DNA of 5,552 bases, taken from the NCBI GenBank assembly GCA_002439165.1, contig DJTE01000013.1, positions 1-5,552 on the forward strand. Direction: 5' to 3'. Below the pieces are notes generated by a model, which was given only the letters and a program-made list of their open reading frames with translations, did no database searches and was not told where the DNA came from. The position numbers and the translations under genes were made by a program. Positions 1-5,552 of the stretch are shown in pieces (positions within the stretch are counted from its first letter, which is position 1; the number at the start of each line of letters is the position of its first letter). This DNA is from Chryseobacterium indologenes. Lineage in GTDB: Bacteria > Bacteroidota > Bacteroidia > Flavobacteriales > Weeksellaceae.

Positions 1-2
1 CC

Positions 3-842
3 GACCTGGGATTCTTTGTCGCGGGGAATGTACAGAATTCCTCCAAAGGCTATGGCTCCAAAGATGCCTGGATCATCAGACTGGATAAAAACGGGCATGA
101 ACTTTCGCAGTTGATTTTAGGCGGAAAAGGCCTGGATGAAGTAGAGAAAATGATTCCTACGAAGGATGGTGGCGTATTGCTAGGGATATATTCCAGAAGT
201 CATAAAACTAATATGGGTAATCAGCAATCGGTAATGAGTAATGATATCCCGGCTGGTATGTCTGTTACAAATAACCCATTATCAACTGTTTCAAAGCAGA
301 CCGAAAATTTTGGTGAAGGTGATTACTGGATCGTAAAGCTGGATAAAAACGGCAAAGTGGAATAGGAAAAGAACTACGGAGGAAAAGGTGATGACCATCT
401 GAGAACACTGGCTTTAACTTCTACTGGCTACCTTATCGGTGGAGAATCCCGGTCCGAAAGATCAGGCAACAAAACCATGGGCATAGAAGAAGGAACCGAT
501 CTGTGGCTCGTTGCTTTAAACGAAAGAGGGGAAGAACAGTGGCAGAAATCCTGCAATTTCGGGAACCGTGATATCCTGATGGGTATGAGTGTGATCCATT
601 CCGCGGATGATAAAACTTCTAAAGGTATTTTACTGGGTGGTTATACTCAAGCCGAAGGACGGATAGAAAAAGATGATGAAACGTTTTGGATGCTGTATCT
701 GGACCAGAACGGCAATGAACAGTGGAGAAAGCATGTTGCGGGAGAAAACAGGAAGAAAGAAGAAAGGCTTTCGGATATCAGGCTGAACAGGGACGGCTCC
801 ATCATTCTTGCCGGGACCAGTGCTGAAGAACTAGGGAAAGAG
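3..842 (+). repeat. Degenerate blade-like protein repeats inside gene 1
   Basis: At least four related units are visible at protein level, with cores near 69-150, 324-440, 492-640 and 687-835. The first two also share DNA: the string ctggataaaaacgg occurs at 80-93 and again at 341-354. The spacer between units one and two is about 30 residues longer than the others (roughly 204-315; NMGNQQSVMSNDIPAG and onward). It is Ser/Asn/Thr-rich and AT-rich, and looks like a surface loop. A beta-propeller fold is inferred from the pattern, not shown. Confidence 0.7.
363..365 (+). other. In-frame amber stop replacing a conserved repeat tryptophan
   Basis: The reading frame is ...LDKNGKVE, TAG, EKNYGGKGDD.... 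The later repeats read EEQWQKS and NEQWRKH at the same place, so the expected codon is TGG (Trp). One G-to-A change at base 364 accounts for the stop. The frame and the repeat pattern are intact on both sides. Confidence 0.85.
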
Positions 843-1133
843 AACTGGAAGATCGTGAAGCTGGGAGACAGCCAGATCGATAAGCTGATCCAGAAGCAGG
901 ACATCAAAATTTACCCGAACCCTGTCACCGATTATGCCTATGTAGAAATAGGTATGGATTTCAGGGAAGCGGATATTGTGGTGTATGATATGGGCGGAAG
1001 ACAGCTTCAGAGTGTGAAGACAAAAAATAAGGTGACAAAAATAAATACCCAGAATCTTATCCAGGGAGCGTATCTGATTGTTGTGAAAACCGATACCGAT
1101 AAAACGGCTAATGCTAAAATGATTAAAAAATAA
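477..1133 (+). CDS. 3' fragment of the interrupted T9SS substrate (possible separate 218-residue ORF)
   Basis: This is the longest ATG-initiated reading frame after the amber codon and could be annotated as a stand-alone gene. It encodes two blade-like units (LWLVALNERG and FWMLYLDQNG) and the complete T9SS type A sorting domain. It has no signal peptide, because its N-terminus (MGIEEGTDLWLV) is the middle of a repeat. Without Sec export the sorting domain could not work. The 37 codons between the amber stop and this ATG also continue the repeat (EKNYGGKGDD onward) without interruption. I therefore consider it the tail of the upstream gene rather than an independent gene; translation by reinitiation is possible but not supported by any signal I can see. 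Confidence 0.35.
   Translation: MGIEEGTDLWLVALNERGEEQWQKSCNFGNRDILMGMSVIHSADDKTSKGILLGGYTQAEGRIEKDDETFWMLYLDQNGNEQWRKHVAGENRKKEERLSDIRLNRDGSIILAGTSAEELGKENWKIVKLGDSQIDKLIQKQDIKIYPNPVTDYAYVEIGMDFREADIVVYDMGGRQLQSVKTKNKVTKINTQNLIQGAYLIVVKTDTDKTANAKMIKK
903..1130 (+). other. T9SS type A C-terminal sorting domain
   Basis: The last 76 residues begin IKIYPNPVTDYAYVEI, continue with a strand pair around ADIVVYDMGGRQLQSV, and end GAYLIVVKTDTDKTANAKMIKK. The YPNPV opening, the 'V-Y-D-M-x-G-R' centre, the 'L-x-x-G-x-Y-[LI]-[IV]' strand and the lysine-rich end are the hallmarks of the Por-secretion-system type A sorting domain. It directs Sec-exported proteins through the type IX secretion system and is normally cleaved at the cell surface. 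Confidence 0.95.
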
Positions 1134-1137
1134 ACAC
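1118..1137 (+). promoter_or_regulatory. A-rich translation-initiation leader without Shine-Dalgarno (gene 2)
   Basis: The 20 bases before ATG 1138 are almost all A and T (end of gene 1, TAA, then acac) and contain no GGAGG-like element. Flavobacteria commonly initiate this way, using A-rich leaders instead of anti-SD pairing. The start is fixed by the signal peptide that follows immediately and by the stop of gene 1, 4 bases upstream. Confidence 0.5.
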
Positions 1138-1197
1138 ATGAGAAAAAGAATATTATTAATAATAATGGGTTTTTCCCCACTTATTATTTTTGCACAA
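1138..1197 (+). other. Sec signal peptide of gene 2
   Basis: Residues 1-20 show a basic n-region (RKR), a hydrophobic core (ILLIIMGFSPLIIF) and the AQ ending typical of flavobacterial signal peptides. Cleavage is likely after A19 or Q20. There is no lipobox cysteine. Confidence 0.85.
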
Positions 1198-3873
1198 ATT
1201 AATCTGGGAGATTTACCTAAACCTGTTCCTTCAGAATCTTCCCTTTCCACGTTTTACAACGCCCCGGTTTCTAATGCTACCGGAGTTCCGGATATTTCTC
1301 TTCCCTTATTTAATTTATCCAGTTATGATGAAAAAGTGTCTGCTAACTTATTATTGCAGTATCATCCAAATACTTCGGCAACAGAAGATGAATTAATAAG
1401 TGAGGTTGGTCTGGGCTGGTCATTTATAAAAGGTGGTGTTATCTCAAGAGAGATAAACGGAAGTGTTGATGAAGATAAGGATAATCAAGCATCCTATGAT
1501 TATTACAAGAATATTTTTGATGACGTATATTATTATAATCTTCCCACAGGTATCTCCGGTAAATTCCGTTTTATAAGGGATAGGGATGCCAATACTTTTG
1601 AAGTGGTCAATATGAGTCCCAATAAGCTCAAAATTGAATATGTAAGATCAGGCAATACGGCTACTCTTATTGTAAATTCGTTTATTATAACCGACAGCTT
1701 TGGGTATAAATATTATTTCAATGACTATTCCGAAAGCAGAGCAGAGCAATATATCGGCAATGGTGTAGGATACAGATACAAATCGGCATTTTACATCACA
1801 AAGATTACCAATGCTGACAATGTTGATTTACTGCTGTATGAATACCAAAAAGAAAACCTTCCTATGAATGCAATCTCCAAACTCAGTAAAATAACCTCTC
1901 CGGGATTAGGATTCATTAGTATTGAATATGATAACGATTCCTCATTAAGGGATACCCCCACTGATCCTTACAGTGTAAAAAAGATCATATTAAAACGATC
2001 TGACGGTGATATAGTATCACAATATCAATTTGTGTATTCATCAGAGAATATTTACTATAAAAAATATGAACAGTTTTTTATGGGAAGACTGCTTTCACGG
2101 GTTAATAAACTTGATAAAAATGGTGTACAAATAGAATCGACAAAGATAGAATTTGCTGATATGACGAAATTAAAATTAAAACTCACCAATCCGGGTGGTG
2201 GGGTAAGTGTCTATCAGTTTGGAAAAAACAACCAATATGAAGATCACAATAGCCCGGCCTACCTCCAGCTGCTCGCAGATGGTTTAGGTTCTCCGGATGA
2301 TCAGCATTATGTTGAATTCAATAATATAGATTTCAATACCCATAATACAACGCAGTATACTTTCACGGTTGCAGGAGCTGCCAACGTAGAGAAGACCTTT
2401 AAATTCACTTACAGCGGTTCAGGCTTCCCCCCTCCGATTCCGACAGAAGGAGGAAATCCGGTTGAATTGGTGGATTATAAAATTATGAATGTTACCAGCA
2501 ATTCGGGCGCACAGATAAATGCTGATGGCAGTTCTTCATCAGAAAATCTCTATAAGCTTGTTCCCGGAACATATACGGTAAACATAATAGGAAACGGATT
2601 AGGCACCATAATCATAAATGAGCTTATAACCAACCCTCCTCCTTATAACAATTACGGACCTGCTACGGGATTTAGCCTGGGTTCTTCCGTTTATTATGAT
2701 AAAGAAAATGGAACTCCGGTAAAAACGGTTTCTTATAGTCATGATATTTTTGAAAATGGAATCCCTACCAGCAGCGGTAACGGAACAATATACAGCAATG
2801 TGAAAGAAACAGATTCTTCCACAAACGGCTATACCCATTATTTTTATACGGAAACAAAAGGGCTTTCACCTCAAATGATCACCTATGAAAATACTACCAG
2901 GGAAATAAAGCCGGTTGCCGAAATTACTAAACAAGGCCTGTTAAGCAAAAAAGAAGTATATGATAAAACCGGAAAATTATTGTCGTCTGTTGAATATGAA
3001 TATACTTTTGAAATACTAAATAATTACGCTCCCATGGTACTTTTTGGTCTGGATTATATTCCTGCATTTGTTACAAAATCCAAAGCGACTACCAAACACT
3101 ACGAAAAAAACGGGAAATTCTCTGTAAGTACATCAGAAAATACGGTTAACCCTTTAAACTTAGGCATTGCCTATTCTAAAGTTGTTTCTTCCGACGGAAG
3201 TATTTCAGAAAAAATATATGAATATGCCACGGATAATGTAGGTGCTTCACAGCTTCTGGCGGCTAATATAATATCTGTTCCCATCAGGACAACAATAAAA
3301 AATAACGGGAAAATTATCTCTCAGGAGGAAATTAAGTTTGAAGGCAGCAACAGTCTTTATCCGAGCAGCGTAGTTACCAGAGGAATTAACGGATTAAATG
3401 AAAAAACATCCATAAGATTCGACAGCTACAACAGCAAAGGAAACCTTACACAATATACTATAAATCCGGGCTCATCCGGTTCTTCCGGATATCCTGTAAC
3501 TTTAATATGGGGCTATAACCAATCAAAACTCATTGCTAAAATTGAAGGAGCCACTTATGCCCAGGTTTCCGGTTATATTGCCGACATCCTTGCAGCTTCC
3601 GATAAAGATAATGCACCTCTGAACTATGGAATGACTGCCAATACTACGGAGTCACAGCTTATTTCAAAGCTCGATGAATTCAGAAGAAACCCCAATTTAT
3701 CGGCTTTTAATATCACCACTTATACCTTTGACCCGCTTGTTGGTACCACGAGTACGACCTCGCCTTCGGGAATTCGTGAAACCTATCAGTACGATGCTGC
3801 CGGAAGACTTGAAAAAGTATTCAATGCTGAGGGGAAAACAATAAAAGAATACAAATACAACTACAAACAATAA
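1138..3873 (+). CDS. Exported RHS/YD-type protein with SpvB-like N-terminus (complete, 911 aa)
   Basis: Complete gene starting at ATG 1138, whose first 20 residues (MRKRILLIIMGFSPLIIFAQ) form a typical Sec signal peptide. Residues about 25-104 carry TGVPDISLPLFNL (48-60), LLLQYHP (71-77) and VGLGWSFIKGGVISR (90-104). This is the opening typical of Bacteroidota RHS-like proteins and resembles SpvB-type domains. Many aromatic beta strands of YD-like type follow, such as YRYKSAFYITKI and VYDKTGKLLSSVEYEY (607-622). Residues about 402-520 look like an inserted beta-sandwich module. The C-terminus has LIWGYNQSKLIAKIEGATY (789-807), YTFDPLVG (862-869) and a final clear YD unit, YQYDAAGRLEKVFNAEGKT (883-901). 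It ends in two in-frame stops, TAATAA. No catalytic motif, protease site or sorting domain is visible, so it is probably a structural or shell protein in the periplasm or beyond. It lies between gene 1 (4 bases) and the DUF6443 RHS gene (13 bases). Family assignment is firm; function is inferred. Confidence 0.88.
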   Translation: MRKRILLIIMGFSPLIIFAQINLGDLPKPVPSESSLSTFYNAPVSNATGVPDISLPLFNLSSYDEKVSANLLLQYHPNTSATEDELISEVGLGWSFIKGGVISREINGSVDEDKDNQASYDYYKNIFDDVYYYNLPTGISGKFRFIRDRDANTFEVVNMSPNKLKIEYVRSGNTATLIVNSFIITDSFGYKYYFNDYSESRAEQYIGNGVGYRYKSAFYITKITNADNVDLLLYEYQKENLPMNAISKLSKITSPGLGFISIEYDNDSSLRDTPTDPYSVKKIILKRSDGDIVSQYQFVYSSENIYYKKYEQFFMGRLLSRVNKLDKNGVQIESTKIEFADMTKLKLKLTNPGGGVSVYQFGKNNQYEDHNSPAYLQLLADGLGSPDDQHYVEFNNIDFNTHNTTQYTFTVAGAANVEKTFKFTYSGSGFPPPIPTEGGNPVELVDYKIMNVTSNSGAQINADGSSSSENLYKLVPGTYTVNIIGNGLGTIIINELITNPPPYNNYGPATGFSLGSSVYYDKENGTPVKTVSYSHDIFENGIPTSSGNGTIYSNVKETDSSTNGYTHYFYTETKGLSPQMITYENTTREIKPVAEITKQGLLSKKEVYDKTGKLLSSVEYEYTFEILNNYAPMVLFGLDYIPAFVTKSKATTKHYEKNGKFSVSTSENTVNPLNLGIAYSKVVSSDGSISEKIYEYATDNVGASQLLAANIISVPIRTTIKNNGKIISQEEIKFEGSNSLYPSSVVTRGINGLNEKTSIRFDSYNSKGNLTQYTINPGSSGSSGYPVTLIWGYNQSKLIAKIEGATYAQVSGYIADILAASDKDNAPLNYGMTANTTESQLISKLDEFRRNPNLSAFNITTYTFDPLVGTTSTTSPSGIRETYQYDAAGRLEKVFNAEGKTIKEYKYNYKQ
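2341..2694 (+). other. Probable inserted beta-sandwich module in gene 2
   Basis: Residues about 402-520 interrupt the YD-like strand pattern. Two proline-rich strings, FPPPIP (430-435) and NPPPY (499-503), flank a segment containing a serine run and LVPGTYTVNIIG (474-485). The 'PGxYxV' strand is common in Ig-like and carboxypeptidase-regulatory-like folds. YD-like sequence resumes around SVYYDKENG. The boundaries and the fold are inferred from pattern only. Confidence 0.4.
3787..3867 (+). repeat. Terminal YD repeat of gene 2
   Basis: Residues 883-909 read YQYDAAGRLEKVFNAEG followed by KTIKEYKYNY. This matches the YD consensus (Y-x-Y-D-x-x-G-R-L-x-x-V-x-x-x-x-G) and is the clearest copy in the gene. 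Its place at the very end means the YD pattern continues from here into the next gene product. Confidence 0.8.
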
Positions 3874-3886
3874 TAAAAACCAGATT
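3874..3886 (+). promoter_or_regulatory. Intergenic leader of the downstream RHS gene
   Basis: This 13-base spacer starts with a second in-frame stop for gene 2 (TAA 3874-3876) and is AT-rich with no Shine-Dalgarno sequence. There is no room for a promoter or terminator, which supports read-through transcription from gene 2. Confidence 0.5.
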
Positions 3887-3946
3887 ATGAAAAGCAAATT
3901 CATTTTAATGTGCATGTTGTTTGTAGCATCCATGCATAAGTCGCAG
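3887..3946 (+). other. Sec signal peptide of gene 3
   Basis: Residues 1-20 (MKSKFILMCMLFVASMHKSQ) have a short basic start, the hydrophobic core FILMCMLFVA and a polar 'KSQ' end like many flavobacterial signal peptides. C9 sits inside the core without a proper lipobox, so a lipoprotein is unlikely. The c-region (SMHKS) is less regular than in gene 2. Confidence 0.75.
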
Positions 3947-5552
3947 CTTACTCCTACGGAAAATTATATTTACACAAAAACCTACCTTAGTGACCCTGCT
4001 CTGGCTAGCCCAAAAACCGTTGAAGAGGTAAAATATATGGACGGACTCGGAAGATCCAAACAATTTGTTTCCATTAAAGCCACGCCCAACGGAAAAGATG
4101 TTGTTATTCTTAACGAATATGATTCTTTTGGAAGGCAGGTGAAAAATTACCTTCCTATTCCTCAATCCGGAACACAGGGGGGCGGAATCTATACAAATCC
4201 TGCCATAAACCAGTCTTCCGTGTACGGCAATGAAAAAATATATAGTGAAAGTATTTTGGAAAATACACCTGTAGATAGGATTAAACAGAAATTCAATGTT
4301 GGAAATGACTGGGCAAATAAACCTGTAAATTTTGACTATGACCTGAATGCAAACGGAGAAGTAAAAAAGTATACAGCTTCCTTTAATTATTCAACATCAG
4401 TTTCATCCCTTTCAATAGCGGGAAACTACGGTGAAAACCAACTCTACAAAACTACAGTTACGGATGAAGACGGAAATTCTACAATAGAATTTAAAGACGG
4501 ACAAGGAAAAACAATCCTGGTAAGGAAAGTGCTGAATACGTCTGAGAATACAGATACCTATTATGTTTATAACGAGTACAATCAGTTAGCCTATGTAATT
4601 CCGCCTTTGGCATCTGTTTTACCCACCATTTCATCATCCGATCTGGATAACCTTTGTTATCAGTATAAATACGATGAAAGAAATAAACTGATAGAAAAGA
4701 AAATACCGGGGAAAGGCTGGGAATATATGGTATACGACAATGCCGACCGACTAGTGCTTACCCAGGATGCTAACCTGGAGCAGAAAGGACAGTGGATCCT
4801 CACCAAATACGATTCTTTTGGCCGGGTAGCCTATACGGCTGTTATCTTCGGGATGAACAGGGTTAATATGCAGGCCCAGGCCGGCTCTAACCTGATTGTG
4901 GAAAACAGGCATTCCGCAGGCTTTACAAAGGATGGAATGCAGATCCTGTATACCAATAATCATTTTTATGCGCTTGAAAAAGTGCTGAGTGTCAATTATT
5001 ATGATACCTATCCCCAGGGAACTCCTGCTATCCCGACACAGATTTTAGGTCAGAGTGTATTGCAGCATGATGCTCAAAGCTCAAATATCAGCACCAAAAG
5101 TCTTCCTACTGCTTCTTATGTGAAGAATATTGAAGACGACAGCTGGACAAAAAATTACATTTGGTACGATACCAAAGGAAGAGCGATCGGTTCCCATTCC
5201 ATTAACCATTTGGGAGGCTATACCAAAACAGAATCTGAGCTTGATTTTTCAGGAACTCCCAAAATGGTAATTACCAGACACAAAAGACTGAATAGTGATA
5301 CTGAAAAAGTAATTACCGAGAATTTCACTTATGACCATCAGAACAGGCTGCTGGTTCACAAACACAAGGTAGACGGTAATGCTGAAGAGATCCTGGCCCA
5401 GAACAGCTACAATGAGCTTTCCCAGCTGGAAACCAAAAAGGTAGGCGGAACGAGTCCGGCATCACCTTTACAGACGGTTAATTACCAGTATAATATCAGG
5501 GGATGGATGACAAAAATCAATGATCCGGGGAATCTGGGCGGGAAGCTTTTCG
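3887..5552 (+). CDS. Exported DUF6443-type RHS repeat protein, 3'-truncated by the window edge
   Basis: The frame is open from ATG 3887 to the last base, giving 555 complete codons and no stop. Residues 1-20 form a signal peptide. Residues about 24-150 match the DUF6443-type start: ENYIYTKTYLSD (25-36), VEEVKYMDGLGRSKQ (45-59), NEYDSFGRQVKNYLP (76-90) and the GGG-I-Y segment. YD-type strands follow: YQYKYDERNKLIEKKIPGKG (258-277), YMVYDNADRLVLTQD (280-294), TKYDSFGRVAYT (306-317), YIWYDTKGRAIGSH (424 on) and FTYDHQNRLLVHKH (480 on). The last residues, VNYQYNIRGWMTKIND (531-546), form the signature that usually stands just before the RHS repeat-associated core. In this family the core and a variable, often toxic, C-terminal domain come next, but neither is in the window, so the cargo and any immunity gene are unknown. 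The protein probably forms a secreted shell together with gene 2. GC content is patchy, with a richer stretch at 4741-4920. Confidence 0.88.
   Translation, partial: MKSKFILMCMLFVASMHKSQLTPTENYIYTKTYLSDPALASPKTVEEVKYMDGLGRSKQFVSIKATPNGKDVVILNEYDSFGRQVKNYLPIPQSGTQGGGIYTNPAINQSSVYGNEKIYSESILENTPVDRIKQKFNVGNDWANKPVNFDYDLNANGEVKKYTASFNYSTSVSSLSIAGNYGENQLYKTTVTDEDGNSTIEFKDGQGKTILVRKVLNTSENTDTYYVYNEYNQLAYVIPPLASVLPTISSSDLDNLCYQYKYDERNKLIEKKIPGKGWEYMVYDNADRLVLTQDANLEQKGQWILTKYDSFGRVAYTAVIFGMNRVNMQAQAGSNLIVENRHSAGFTKDGMQILYTNNHFYALEKVLSVNYYDTYPQGTPAIPTQILGQSVLQHDAQSSNISTKSLPTASYVKNIEDDSWTKNYIWYDTKGRAIGSHSINHLGGYTKTESELDFSGTPKMVITRHKRLNSDTEKVITENFTYDHQNRLLVHKHKVDGNAEEILAQNSYNELSQLETKKVGGTSPASPLQTVNYQYNIRGWMTKINDPGNLGGKLF
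3956..4336 (+). other. DUF6443-type N-terminal region
   Basis: Residues about 24-150 of gene 3 contain the 'N-Y-[IV]-x-[ST]-x-x-Y' opening, the YMDGLGR motif (50-56), YDSFGR (78-83) and a YLP segment followed by a glycine run. This combination is the recognisable start of DUF6443 RHS proteins of Bacteroidota. The domain has no assigned biochemical function. The downstream limit is approximate. Confidence 0.75.

Larger units (their letters stand above)
1..1133 (+). pseudogene. T9SS type A sorting domain protein with blade-like repeats, 5'-truncated, interrupted by an in-frame amber codon
   Basis: The frame starting at base 3 is open from the left edge to TAA at 1131-1133 except for one TAG at 363-365, so the true start is upstream of the window. 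The visible part holds 375 sense codons. It shows at least four units of roughly 50 residues with a W-[IL]-[IV]-x-L-[DN] strand, a D/N-x-x-G turn and then W-x-K plus a glycine-rich stretch. They start near bases 69 (DAWIIRLDKNG), 324 (DYWIVKLDKNG), 492 (LWLVALNERG) and 687 (FWMLYLDQNG). This pattern fits secreted beta-propeller-like proteins of Bacteroidota. A T9SS sorting domain follows at 903-1130. The intact protein would be exported by Sec, carried across the outer membrane by T9SS, and released or anchored at the surface; its ligand is unknown. The amber codon would remove the sorting domain. It could be a real nonsense mutation or a sequencing error, since no other lesion is visible. Gene 2 begins 4 bases later. 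Confidence 0.8.

Noticed and set aside
363..365. Programmed recoding of TAG as pyrrolysine or another residue
   Set aside because: Nothing around the codon suggests a recoding signal, pyrrolysine use is not expected in flavobacteria, and the repeat pattern predicts a plain tryptophan.
647..907. Antisense open frame opposite the gene 1 repeats
   Set aside because: It mirrors the coding strand with clear repeat motifs; the Ser/Phe-rich translation is typical of a reverse-complement shadow.
1078..1125. Possible Bacteroidota promoter (TTG, about 19 bases, TAnnTTTG) before gene 2
   Set aside because: A TTG is present, but no TAnnTTTG-like element lies at the right distance; the sequence is also the coding end of the T9SS domain.
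831..1250. Antisense open frame of 139 codons across the gene 1 / gene 2 junction
   Set aside because: It lies opposite the T9SS sorting domain and the gene 2 signal peptide, both well supported, and its product shows no recognisable motif or start context.
1190..1396. Short + strand frame inside the start of gene 2
   Set aside because: It overlaps the conserved signal peptide and SpvB-like region in another frame and shows no motif.
3475..3489. Perfect inverted repeat tccgg-ttctt-ccgga as a hairpin
   Set aside because: The arms are only 5 bases and lie in codons for the repeated Ser-Ser-Gly string GSSGSSG, mid-gene and with no T tract; codon repetition explains it.
3868..3892. Gene 2 and gene 3 as one gene split by a frameshift
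   Set aside because: Gene 2 ends in two in-frame stops (TAATAA) and gene 3 starts with its own signal peptide, so they are two genes.
3697..4165. Two overlapping antisense frames across the gene 2 / gene 3 junction
   Set aside because: Both lie opposite conserved YD and DUF6443 motifs and show no domain of their own.
4751..4963. Antisense 70-codon frame inside gene 3
   Set aside because: It lies opposite continuous YD-type coding sequence and has no independent support.

Overview
The window looks like chromosomal DNA from a flavobacterium, most plausibly Chryseobacterium or a near relative in the Weeksellaceae. The clues are a type IX secretion (T9SS) type A C-terminal sorting domain, Sec signal peptides ending in 'FAQ' or 'KSQ', AT-rich translation starts without Shine-Dalgarno sequences, and a two-gene RHS/YD arrangement (a SpvB-like YD protein followed by a DUF6443 RHS protein) that is familiar from Bacteroidota. 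The genus is an inference from style, not from a marker gene.

Three genes lie head to tail on the + strand and fill almost the whole window. (1) Bases 1-1133 are the 3' part of a secreted T9SS substrate built from repeated 'W-I-V-K-L-D-K-N-G' blade-like units and ending in a T9SS sorting domain. Its frame is open from the left edge but is broken by one in-frame amber codon at 363-365, where the repeat pattern predicts tryptophan. (2) Bases 1138-3873 encode a complete 911-residue exported RHS/YD-type protein, 4 bases downstream. (3) From 3887 a second exported RHS protein with an N-terminal DUF6443-type region runs off the right edge. Only its first 555 codons are present, so the RHS core and any variable C-terminal tip lie outside the window.

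Spacers of 4 and 13 bases, no visible terminator and no recognisable promoter at either junction suggest that the three genes are co-transcribed. A reasonable but unproven model is that the two RHS proteins are exported separately and assemble into one shell, similar in logic to the split TcB/TcC components of Tc toxins, with the cargo at the unseen C-terminus of gene 3. The first gene may encode a surface-attached or secreted partner, but it is either damaged or carries a sequencing error.

No RNA genes, CRISPR arrays, insertion sequences, attachment sites or origins were seen. There is no gene-free stretch longer than 13 bases.
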